NCBI RefSeq assembly: GCF_003852515.1
Contig: NZ_QAJK01000044.1
Span: 33,777 to 97,776, forward strand
Length of the DNA: 64,000 nt
Source: Variovorax sp. KBW07
GTDB lineage: Bacteria; Pseudomonadota; Gammaproteobacteria; Burkholderiales; Burkholderiaceae_C
Reading direction: 5' to 3'
The notes below the pieces were generated by a model, which did no database searches, was not told the DNA's origin, and saw nothing but the letters and a program-made list of their open reading frames with translations. Positions 40,167 to 46,931 of this stretch are shown here, in pieces; the stretch's first letter is position 1, and each line of letters starts with the position of its first letter. Made by a program: the position numbers and the translations under genes.

Positions 40167-40308
40167 CGGAAATCTCACGTAAGAAATTTGTTCTCCATCC
40201 TGTCTCAGGCGACCGTGGCAGGTCCGGACGATCAGTCGCAAGAACGTTGTGGTTCACGACGAGTGCCATTCGTGCCGTCTGCAAGGCGTCTATTACTTGG
40301 GAGCACAT
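40009..40308 (-). CDS. Early gene after Cro (99 aa)
   Basis: ATG 40308 overlaps the Cro stop by 16 bp with AGGAT upstream. The front part is helical (VIDALQTARMALVVNH, FLREISAIDEAIEGLIGDL), typical of small early phage proteins; the last 25 residues run antisense through the KTSC gene and look less regular. Function unknown. Confidence 0.5.
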   Translation of the reverse strand: MCSQVIDALQTARMALVVNHNVLATDRPDLPRSPETGWRTNFLREISAIDEAIEGLIGDLHTPREGDRCSRCRQNEQSRALAKDAGAHSGSRNPDEVRS

Positions 40309-40505
40309 GTCAGATCCTGTTTCTCTGGCGTGCACTTTGTTTGCCCAAAACCCCGGATCCGAGCGGCAGCGGCCTCTACCCGGTCCACTATTCGGCGGGG
40401 CAGAATGCTTGGCCACTTGTATACGGCCGAGTACGAGATACCCACGGCCTCCGCAGCGGACGCGATAGATCCACCCAGAAGTTCAATCGCACGATGCTTT
40501 TCCAT
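40293..40505 (-). CDS. Cro-like repressor
   Basis: A 70-aa protein from ATG 40505. It matches the Cro helix-turn-helix pattern: RAIELLGGSIASAAEAVGISYSAVYKW, followed by LPRRIVDRVEAAAARI. It is divergent from the CI-like gene across 69 bp that contain three operator-like palindromes. It should turn off the repressor gene and favour lytic growth. Confidence 0.85.
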   Translation of the reverse strand: MEKHRAIELLGGSIASAAEAVGISYSAVYKWPSILPRRIVDRVEAAAARIRGFGQTKCTPEKQDLTCAPK

Positions 40506-40515
40506 CACGCGATTG

Positions 40516-40580
40516 GAGCATAGTTGCAAATCGACAGCAACCATGAGTCAATTAATTTACCCTATCATTTAACCATGGTT
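40516..40580. promoter_or_regulatory. Repressor/Cro operator region
   Basis: Three copies of an AACCATGGTT-like palindrome with centres at about 40520, 40543 and 40575. The last is perfect and overlaps the repressor start codon; the others match 8 of 10 positions. The first two centres are 23 bp apart, close to two helical turns. They lie between the divergent Cro and repressor genes. Confidence 0.65.
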
Positions 40581-41225
40581 GATTACACGACGCGCCTGAA
40601 CGAGGCCATGAAGCATGCGAACGTCTCGGTGTCAGCGCTGGCTACGGCGCTCGGGGTTTCGTATCAAGCGATAAGCAAGGCAGTGGATGGAACGACCAAC
40701 AGTTTGTCGGCATACAACAACTCGAAAGCGGCTGACTTCCTGGGCGTAGATTCACGATGGCTGGCCACTGGCGAGGGAGCCATGGAGTTGAAACTCCAGG
40801 AAAGAGCAACTACGGTGCCCCTGGTCCCCTGGGAATCCCTGGCAACTTGGAAGGGGGCGTCAGAGTGGCTGAAGCGTCCTGAGGGGAACACCTTCGTTTG
40901 GGCGCCATTCGGCTGCAGTACCGAGACTTTCTGCGTCGAAGCGCGCGGCGACAGCATGGTTTCGCCTCATGGCAGCATGAGATCTTTCCGCCCGGGAACC
41001 CATCTTTACTTCGATCCCTTGCTTCATGACAACAAGCCCTGGGATGGCATACCTGTCTTGGCCAAGCTCGTTTCGTCCGAAGAAGTAACCTTCAAAATTT
41101 TCAAGCAAGAGGGCTCACGCCGCTGGCTGGCCCCCTTAAACCCTCAACACGAGCCGATCAGGAACTTGTTTGTTGTGATGGGAATTCTGGTTGGCCAATG
41201 GGAGCCATCACACAACCATGGTTGA
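40575..41225 (+). CDS. CI-like repressor with S24 peptidase domain
   Basis: A 216-aa protein from ATG 40575. The helix-turn-helix is at residues 17-36 (VSVSALATALGVSYQAISKAVDG). The C-terminal LexA/CI-type domain has the catalytic Ser in VEARGDSMVSP (Ser127) and a Lys in VLAKL (Lys164), so RecA-stimulated self-cleavage and SOS induction are expected. The last codons overlap a perfect operator-like palindrome at 41213-41224. It maintains lysogeny by blocking the Cro promoter and probably the plus-strand operon beyond. Confidence 0.88.
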   Translation: MVDYTTRLNEAMKHANVSVSALATALGVSYQAISKAVDGTTNSLSAYNNSKAADFLGVDSRWLATGEGAMELKLQERATTVPLVPWESLATWKGASEWLKRPEGNTFVWAPFGCSTETFCVEARGDSMVSPHGSMRSFRPGTHLYFDPLLHDNKPWDGIPVLAKLVSSEEVTFKIFKQEGSRRWLAPLNPQHEPIRNLFVVMGILVGQWEPSHNHG

Positions 41226-41247
41226 ATATTTTATTAACCATAGTTAA
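41213..41247. promoter_or_regulatory. Second pair of repressor-operator-like palindromes
   Basis: CAACCATGGTTG at 41213-41224, covering the repressor stop, and TTAACCATAGTTAA at 41234-41247; centres are 22 bp apart. They lie 33 bp before the next gene, so the repressor may also control the 41280-44048 operon that includes the integrase. Confidence 0.7.
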
Positions 41248-41279
41248 ACTCGCTCTGTCATCAACCTGACGGAGCGAAT

Positions 41280-42419
41280 ATGGATATCCTTTCTCCTCGT
41301 AAAGCGCCCAGCACCTCCAAACCCGACAGGGCCATAACGCCCATCGAGAATGAGCCGTCCGCTGTCACCATCACTGACATCCGCCAATGGATCGGCACGG
41401 CAGAAGAAAAGCTTGAAGCGGCCTACGACGCGGCAGAACGCGGCGAACCGATCGACACCCTGCTGGACCACATCAACCACGACGTGATCCTTGAAGCATG
41501 TCGCGTCATTCAGCGTGACGACCTCACGCAAGCGGATGCTCAGCGGGTGTATCAGAAGCTGTTCCCGGTGCTGGCCTGTGTCCAAGGCGCGATCAAGCTC
41601 GCAGAAGGCACGGTCCTGCATACGACGCTTGAAGAAGCATTTGCGCTGCTGGACGCGGCCCAGACCGCCCTGGACTCGGTCAACGATGCAGTTCGAGCGC
41701 TGCCCAAGGGTGGCGACGCGCACGACTTCCAGCGCGGCCGGGATCTCGCCGTCGAAATGCTCAAGCAATGCCGCGGCAACCCCAGTGCTGGTGAATGCCA
41801 GCGAAGAAATCGCGATGCGGGAGCACGGCAGATCAACGTCGTTGGCGACTACTTCGTCGAGGCGATGTGCGAGCAGTCCTTGTTCGAAGGCTTCACGGCG
41901 GTCCTGTCCGGCGCCATCGGCCCGCAAGTCCTCGAACCGGAATACTTCGAAGAACTCACGCTCGCCGACACGCAGCCCGGGATCGCCGGGGAAGACGGAA
42001 CATGCTGGGACGACGAGGATCAGGCAGCTACAACGGCCCCGCCAGAGCCCGCCGGCACTGCTGCCGATCCCGGCGAACGGATCTTCGAGGCCTACTGGAC
42101 ATGGAGCTGCGCGACCGAGATCCTCGATCACTACGCCGCCAACAGCGGCTCTGCCCTGGACTTCGCCGCGCTCGAACTGGCTCAAGGCGCGCTCAAGAAG
42201 CTTTCCGCCGCAGACGACAATACCAAGGCACTCTGTGAGGAGGCATCTGGCGCGATGAGCAGCGCAGTTGCGGTGGCCCGTGCATGCTCGGAGGTGAGCA
42301 ACGATGCCGGCTCGCATGAAGCCCTCATCCTTGCCGGCGTGCGCAAGCTGTTCGAGATGGCATTGAGCGTCCTGGACGAAGCTACCCTCGCCCTGGCAGA
42401 GAACGAGCCCAACGAATGA
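41280..42419 (+). CDS. Unknown acidic helical phage protein (379 aa)
   Basis: An acidic, mostly helical protein that I do not recognise. It has IRQWIGTAEEKLEAAYDAAERGEPI near the start and FEMALSVLDEATLALAENE at the end. Between about 41790 and 41835 the reading frame gives an odd Arg-rich stretch, while the next frame reads more protein-like there, so a small sequence change is possible. It heads the operon leading to xis and int and sits behind an operator pair. Confidence 0.6.
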   Translation: MDILSPRKAPSTSKPDRAITPIENEPSAVTITDIRQWIGTAEEKLEAAYDAAERGEPIDTLLDHINHDVILEACRVIQRDDLTQADAQRVYQKLFPVLACVQGAIKLAEGTVLHTTLEEAFALLDAAQTALDSVNDAVRALPKGGDAHDFQRGRDLAVEMLKQCRGNPSAGECQRRNRDAGARQINVVGDYFVEAMCEQSLFEGFTAVLSGAIGPQVLEPEYFEELTLADTQPGIAGEDGTCWDDEDQAATTAPPEPAGTAADPGERIFEAYWTWSCATEILDHYAANSGSALDFAALELAQGALKKLSAADDNTKALCEEASGAMSSAVAVARACSEVSNDAGSHEALILAGVRKLFEMALSVLDEATLALAENEPNE

Positions 42420-42622
42420 GCACCGACCTGAAACGCAGGCCGGTGCTGCACCTGGTGCCCAAGCCCCACGACACCATCGATGCCGACTGGATCGCTTCCA
42501 AGGTCATGGAGAACATCGACAAGGAAGATCCGGGCTTCTGGACCCACCATGCTGTTGCTGCTCGCAGCAAGGTGCGCAACACCATCGTACGTGCCATCCT
42601 GGCGGAGGGTTCGAAGCGATGA
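42416..42622 (+). CDS. Small phage protein (68 aa)
   Basis: Start overlaps the upstream stop as ATGA and its stop overlaps the excisionase start. A Pro/Arg-rich N-terminus precedes a helical part (WIASKVMENIDKEDPGFW, VRNTIVRAILAEGSK). Function unknown. Confidence 0.6.
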   Translation: MSTDLKRRPVLHLVPKPHDTIDADWIASKVMENIDKEDPGFWTHHAVAARSKVRNTIVRAILAEGSKR

Positions 42623-42843
42623 CGACGGTGATTGCTCTAGGCTGGGTTCCCATCAACCGCTATTGCGAACTCTTCGGCGAAACCCCTGATGCAGTCGATA
42701 AGCGCCTGCGTAGTGGCCACTGGTTGCGTGACGTGCATGTCCGGCACCCCGTGGGCAGCAAACAGAGTTGGATCAACATTCAGGCGGTCAACGACTGGGC
42801 GGCAGGGCGTGTCACCGCGCCTCCCAAACGAGGGCGTGGATGA
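42619..42843 (+). CDS. Excisionase-like protein
   Basis: A 74-aa protein with a winged-helix pattern seen in phage excisionases: GWVPINRYCELFGETPDAVDKRLRSGHWLRDV, then SKQSWINIQAVNDW. It lies just before the integrase and overlaps its start, the usual xis-int arrangement. It should bend DNA at attL/attR and direct excision. Confidence 0.8.
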   Translation: MTTVIALGWVPINRYCELFGETPDAVDKRLRSGHWLRDVHVRHPVGSKQSWINIQAVNDWAAGRVTAPPKRGRG

Positions 42844-44048
42844 ACGATGGCATCACCGTTCTGAAACGCACTCGCAAGGAAGTCATCCGTATCGCCTTCA
42901 GCTTCAAGGGGGTCCAATGCCGGGAGATCCTAGACCTCCCCGGCACGCGCCCCAATCTCCTGTACGCAGAGCGGCTGCGCGGCGAGATCCTGCGGAAGAT
43001 CGAGCAGAACAGCTTTCGGTACAACGAGTACTTTCCGCAATCGCCGAAATGCAAAATCTTCGGCCACGGCACGGGAGTGACTAGCACCACGACGATCAAG
43101 GAATTGCTAGAAAGCTATCGGGACCGAGCGAAGGCGTCGCTGCAGCCCAGCACCTGGACCGGTTACCGCAAAGCGATTGACAACGTGTTGGTCCCCCAGT
43201 TTGGCGGGCTCACGGTGCCCGCCCTGAGCGTGAGCATTCTTCGCGAGTGGATCGCCACCAAGAAGGTGACCCGCAAGCGCATGAGCAACCTGCTACTACC
43301 GCTGCGAAACGCCTTGTCCGAAGCCCTGGCCGACGAGGTGATCGCGTTCAACCCTCTGGACCGCCTCAAGCTTGAAAAGGTGCTGCCACGGGAGACGCTC
43401 TCGACCGACTACGCGCCGAATCCATACACGCTGGAGGAACTGGTGCCGGCCCTCGTCAGCATGGACGGCACCGAACGCGCGGCGTTTCAGCTCTGGGCCT
43501 TCACTGGGCTGCGCACCAGCGAACTCATCGCGCTGTCCTGGCGCGATGTCGATCTGGTGGCGTGGACGATCTACGTGCACACCGCGGTGGTCGAAGGCGA
43601 GGAAAAAGGCACTAAGACAAAGGCCGGCATCCGGACCATTCCGCTGTTGCCGGCGGCTCAGCAGGCCTTGGAAGACGAGCGGCAGCGCACCGAAAAAGCC
43701 GATGGGCGGGTATTTCTGAACCCGCGCACAGGGAAGGAGTGGACCGATCAGTCACTGCTGCGCTTGTGGAAGCGCACCTGCACAAAATCCAAAACGATAT
43801 ATCGCAACCCGTACCAGATGCGGCACACGTTCGCCAGCCAGCTGTTAAGCCAAGGGGAGAATCCGGCATACATTGCCAAGCTGCTCGGCCACAAGACAAC
43901 CGAAATGGTCACCAGGCACTACGGGCGCTGGGTGGAGCAAGGCGTGGCTTTGGGCTTTGATCGGCCAGCAAGCAGGTACGGCCAAGAGTTGCTGCTTGGC
44001 CTTCCGCCACCGCCAGAGAAGGCGACGGCGCGTGTGAAAAATGAGTGA
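42840..44048 (+). CDS. Tyrosine integrase (site-specific recombinase)
   Basis: A 402-aa tyrosine recombinase from ATG 42840. An N-terminal arm-binding part is followed by a core-binding SAM-like domain (about 85-170), then the catalytic domain: Arg225 (FTGLRTSELIALSW), Arg328 in YQMRHTFAS, His351 in LLGHKT, and the nucleophile Tyr361 in RHYGRW. The usual first His of the HxxR motif is a Tyr (325). It ends 80 bp before attR in the ssrA 3' end, so tmRNA is its target. Confidence 0.92.
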   Translation: MNDGITVLKRTRKEVIRIAFSFKGVQCREILDLPGTRPNLLYAERLRGEILRKIEQNSFRYNEYFPQSPKCKIFGHGTGVTSTTTIKELLESYRDRAKASLQPSTWTGYRKAIDNVLVPQFGGLTVPALSVSILREWIATKKVTRKRMSNLLLPLRNALSEALADEVIAFNPLDRLKLEKVLPRETLSTDYAPNPYTLEELVPALVSMDGTERAAFQLWAFTGLRTSELIALSWRDVDLVAWTIYVHTAVVEGEEKGTKTKAGIRTIPLLPAAQQALEDERQRTEKADGRVFLNPRTGKEWTDQSLLRLWKRTCTKSKTIYRNPYQMRHTFASQLLSQGENPAYIAKLLGHKTTEMVTRHYGRWVEQGVALGFDRPASRYGQELLLGLPPPPEKATARVKNE

Positions 44049-44049
44049 A
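44030..44049. repeat. Partner of the 20-bp repeat near attL
   Basis: Identical to 7281-7300. Here it forms the last integrase codons and the stop. It lies 79 bp from attR. Confidence 0.6.
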
Positions 44050-44128
44050 ACGAGTGACGGAAAGGGACGGTTGAGGACGGAGAGCCCTAACCTAAGTCCT
44101 TGATTTTATTGGACCTAGCCCTAGAAAT

Positions 44129-44157
44129 ATGGTGGAGCTGGGGGGATTTGAACCCCC
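44129..44157. repeat. attR core within the ssrA 3' end
   Basis: The 29-bp repeat shared with attL. It rebuilds the full tmRNA 3' end, so integration does not break the gene. Confidence 0.9.
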
Positions 44158-44516
44158 GTCCGCAAGCCTTCATCGCGCAGTTCTACATGTTTAGTGATCT
44201 GATTTGAGTCTCGCTTCCGGAGTCGCGCAGTCACACGCTAAACCGGACGCCAGCACCCTATTTTCTCGCCCCGACCCAAGGTACCCGGATCGGAGCCAGC
44301 CCATGTAATTATCTTTGCAGCCGGGAGGATTCAGATTGCTCTGTCACCCCCTTGCCCAGCCCATCGGCCTGCTGTTGCAAAGCTCACTGGCAATTAAGCA
44401 GCGAGTGCGAAACGTTCGTCGTTTGCAGTTAGTTTGTTTGAATCTGTTTTACGAGCGCATTCAGCTCGACATGCCCCGCTGCGACTCCGAACCCACGTCG
44501 AAACCAGTGCAGCCCC
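44130..44516 (-). ncRNA. ssrA: tmRNA (ssrA), prophage integration site
   Basis: The 5' end GGGGCTGCACTGGTTTCGACG (as read on the minus strand, starting 44516) and the 3' end CCAGCTCCACCA (ending 44130) form the tRNA-like acceptor stem. The tag reading frame at 44394-44426 encodes NDERFALAA after the resume codon GCA, so the tag is ANDERFALAA, as in betaproteobacteria. About 387 nt, a normal one-piece tmRNA. The 3' end is the att core of the prophage. Confidence 0.95.
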
Positions 44517-44528
44517 AAGCGTCACATT

Positions 44529-45200
44529 TTAGGCGCTATTGAGGAACTTCAAGAGCTCCAGGGGAGAAGAGATTGAGGCATCGGCATTCCAGAGCGCAGC
44601 ATCGGCCTGGGAACCCATGTAACCGTAGGCGGCCGCGACAGTCCGCATGCCGGCAGCGCGGCCCGCGACGATGTCACGCTCGTCGTCACCCACATAGATG
44701 CATGCATCGGATGCAACGCCCAACCGACGCGCTGCTTCGTGCAGCGGCTCGGGATGTGGTTTTGAGAACGGGGTGGTGTCGCCACTCACGATCGCGCCTG
44801 CGGTGGCAAACAGCGGGATGGCGCGGGTCAGCGGATCAGTGAAACGCATCGATTTGTTGGTGACGACACCCCAGAGCAAGCCGCGCTCCCGAATCGCCTC
44901 GATCAAGGCCTGAATGCCATCGAACACATGGGTGTTGAGCAGCATGCGCCGTTCGTAGGCCACGAAGAACTCTTCTCGCAACTCCGCGAATTCCGGCGCA
45001 TCCGGCGTGATGTCGAACGCCACACCGAGCATGCCCCGCGCACCGGCGCCGGCCATGGGCCGGTAGCGCTCCAACGGATAGGAGGCGAGGCCGCGGTCGG
45101 TGCGCATTTTGTCTGCGGCGGCACCCAAGTCAGGCGCACTGTCTATCAGCGTGCCGTCGAGGTCGAACAGCACAGCTTGTGTCGAAGCATTTATCTTCAT
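44529..45200 (-). CDS. gph: Phosphoglycolate phosphatase (HAD family)
   Basis: A 223-aa HAD hydrolase with the nucleophile motif DLDGT (residues 13-17), the second motif VVTNKSMRF, and the late GDDERDIVAGRAAGM. It removes phosphate from 2-phosphoglycolate formed in DNA repair and metabolism. The start overlaps the ubiG stop as ATGA, giving the ubiG-gph operon common in betaproteobacteria. Confidence 0.9.
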   Translation of the reverse strand: MKINASTQAVLFDLDGTLIDSAPDLGAAADKMRTDRGLASYPLERYRPMAGAGARGMLGVAFDITPDAPEFAELREEFFVAYERRMLLNTHVFDGIQALIEAIRERGLLWGVVTNKSMRFTDPLTRAIPLFATAGAIVSGDTTPFSKPHPEPLHEAARRLGVASDACIYVGDDERDIVAGRAAGMRTVAAAYGYMGSQADAALWNADASISSPLELLKFLNSA

Positions 45201-45925
45201 CCCTGCGAACCCGGCAACGCAGGCTTTTGCGTCGCAAACATGTAGTTGACGCTGGTGTCGGCGCTGAGCCAGTAGCGGCGGGTCAGCGGGTTGTGCTCCA
45301 GGCCGCGAGTGTGTCGAAGGTCCAGCCCGGCTGCACGGCAGTAGGCGGCAAGCTCGCTGGGCCGAATCAATTTCGGATACTCGTGCGTTCCGCGCGGCAG
45401 CATGCCCAGAACGTACTCGGCTCCGACGATCGCGAGCATGAAGGCCTTCAGGTTGCGGTTGATCGTCGACAAGAACACCCAGCCACCCGGCTTGACCAGC
45501 GTGGCGCAGGCCTGGACGACCGAGGCCGGCTCTGGCACGTGCTCGAGCATTTCCATGCAGGTGACAACGTCGAAGCTGCCCGGCTGCTCGTCGGCCAGTG
45601 CCTCGGCGCTGATTTCCCTGTACTTGACACCGCGCGTGCCAGCCTCGAGGGCATGAAGCTGGGCCACCTTGAGCGCCTTGCCCGCCAGGTCGATGCCCAG
45701 CACGTCGGCGCCCTTCCGGGCCATCGAGTCGGCCAGGATTCCGCCGCCACAACCGATGTCCAGCAAGCGGCGCTGCGAAATTGGCGCAATTCCGTCAATC
45801 CATTCAAGGCGCAATGGATTGATTTCATGCAGCGGGCGGAATTCACTTTCCAGATCCCACCAGCGGTGCGCGAGTTCTGAAAACTTGGCCAGCTCGGCCG
45901 GATCGGCATTCACGTTTTCTGTCAT
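45197..45925 (-). CDS. ubiG: Ubiquinone biosynthesis O-methyltransferase
   Basis: A 242-aa SAM-dependent methyltransferase. The SAM site is LLDIGCGGGILADSMAR, followed by VLGIDLAGKALKVAQLHA. The start region ELAKFSELAHRWWDLESEFRPLHEINPLRLEWI is the UbiG hallmark. It carries out the two O-methylations of ubiquinone synthesis. ATG 45925 is preferred over longer frames that read into the terminator. Confidence 0.94.
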   Translation of the reverse strand: MTENVNADPAELAKFSELAHRWWDLESEFRPLHEINPLRLEWIDGIAPISQRRLLDIGCGGGILADSMARKGADVLGIDLAGKALKVAQLHALEAGTRGVKYREISAEALADEQPGSFDVVTCMEMLEHVPEPASVVQACATLVKPGGWVFLSTINRNLKAFMLAIVGAEYVLGMLPRGTHEYPKLIRPSELAAYCRAAGLDLRHTRGLEHNPLTRRYWLSADTSVNYMFATQKPALPGSQG

Positions 45926-46004
45926 ACCGTGATTATGAAACGAGCAATGACCGGCAAACACCGTGCCGGCATTGATGAGCGATTGATCGTCAATTCGACG
46001 AGCA

Positions 46005-46034
46005 TAAAAAAACCCCGCCGAGGCGGGGTTTTTT
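46005..46034 (-). terminator. Terminator of the OmpA-family gene
   Basis: A strong stem AACCCCGCC/GGCGGGGTT with T-runs on both strands, 22 bp after the ompA-type stop. Confidence 0.88.
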
Positions 46035-46055
46035 ATCATCGATGGAGTCGAATGA

Positions 46056-46706
46056 TTAGTTGGCGCGGGTGCCGACCACTTCGATTTCCACGCGACGGTT
46101 CTTGGCGCGGCCTTCCTTGGTGCGGTTGTCAGCCACTGGCTGCTTCTCGCCCTTGCCTTCGGTGTAGACGCGGTTGCGTTCGATGCCCTTCGAGACCAGG
46201 AAGGCCTTGACGGCTTCGGCGCGACGCACCGACAGACGCTGGTTGTAGGCGTCCGTACCGATCGAGTCGGTGTGGCCCACAGCGATGATCACTTCGAGGT
46301 TGACGCCACGGATCTTCTCGACCAGATCGGTCAGCTTGGCGCGACCTTCAGGCTTCAGAACCGACTTGTCGAAGTCGAAGAAAGCGTCGGCAGCGAAGGT
46401 GACCTTCGAAGCGGCGACAGCCGGCGGAGCGCCAGGAGCAACAGGTGCGCCAGGAGCGGGAGGCACTGCAGCAACGGCAGGAACCAGAGCGCCGTCGCAA
46501 CCGGCGGCGGCGGTAGCCGGCGTCCAGTTGGCATCGCGCCAGCACAGTTCGTTGGTGCCGTTCTTCCAGACCAGTTCGCCGGTGCCGTTTTGCCAGTTGT
46601 CGATCGTAGGACCGCCGTCCGCAGCGGTGACACGGGTCTGCGCGCCGGCGGCAGTGGCGAGCGCAGCGACTGCAAACATCATCGCCACTTTATTCAGTTT
46701 CTTCAT
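46056..46706 (-). CDS. OmpA-family outer membrane/peptidoglycan-binding protein
   Basis: A 216-aa secreted protein. The signal peptide covers residues 1-22 (MKKLNKVAMMFAVAALATAAGA). A short Trp/Cys-containing domain (TIDNWQNGTGELVWKNG, NELCWRDANW) and a Pro/Ala linker follow, then the OmpA C-terminal domain: FDFDKSVLKPEGRAKL, GHTDSIGTDAYNQRLSVRRAEAV and the late NRRVEIEV. It ties the outer membrane to peptidoglycan. It is shorter than E. coli OmpA and lacks the eight-strand barrel. Confidence 0.88.
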   Translation of the reverse strand: MKKLNKVAMMFAVAALATAAGAQTRVTAADGGPTIDNWQNGTGELVWKNGTNELCWRDANWTPATAAAGCDGALVPAVAAVPPAPGAPVAPGAPPAVAASKVTFAADAFFDFDKSVLKPEGRAKLTDLVEKIRGVNLEVIIAVGHTDSIGTDAYNQRLSVRRAEAVKAFLVSKGIERNRVYTEGKGEKQPVADNRTKEGRAKNRRVEIEVVGTRAN

Positions 46707-46931
46707 GGTTCTCCTCTTGGGGAAAAAGCCGCAGCCGCGCTGCGAATCAAGGACGCTTTAAGTGACCACCACCCAAAACGTTGAGGCGATTGTGCCATAG
46801 GGTCTTTGGCAAACAGGCCGCTGGACGCCCCTGAAGCGTAGGACGGAGGCGGAATAGCGGCCTTGTGTTGCGGCGGTGCGACACCCCTCACAGCGTAAAA
46901 TTTCGCCTTCCTGCCGCCAGCCTCTCGCTCA

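Larger units (their letters stand above)
7197..44157. mobile_element. Temperate podovirus-like prophage in the 3' end of ssrA
   Basis: About 36.9 kb flanked by a perfect 29-bp repeat, with the integrase directly beside the ssrA copy. All expected modules are present and unbroken: integration, lysogeny control, replication, packaging, capsid, tail/ejection and lysis, plus accessory genes. There is no tape-measure, sheath or major tail protein, and the head-tail adaptor and internal proteins point to a short-tailed phage. No transposase or obvious frameshift is seen, so the prophage may be inducible. It lacks a reverse transcriptase, so it carries no diversity-generating retroelement. Confidence 0.9.

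Noticed and set aside
41790-41835. Possible frameshift pair in the 379-aa gene
   Set aside because: The alternative frame looks better over about 15 codons only, and the main frame stays open on both sides; not enough to call a broken gene.
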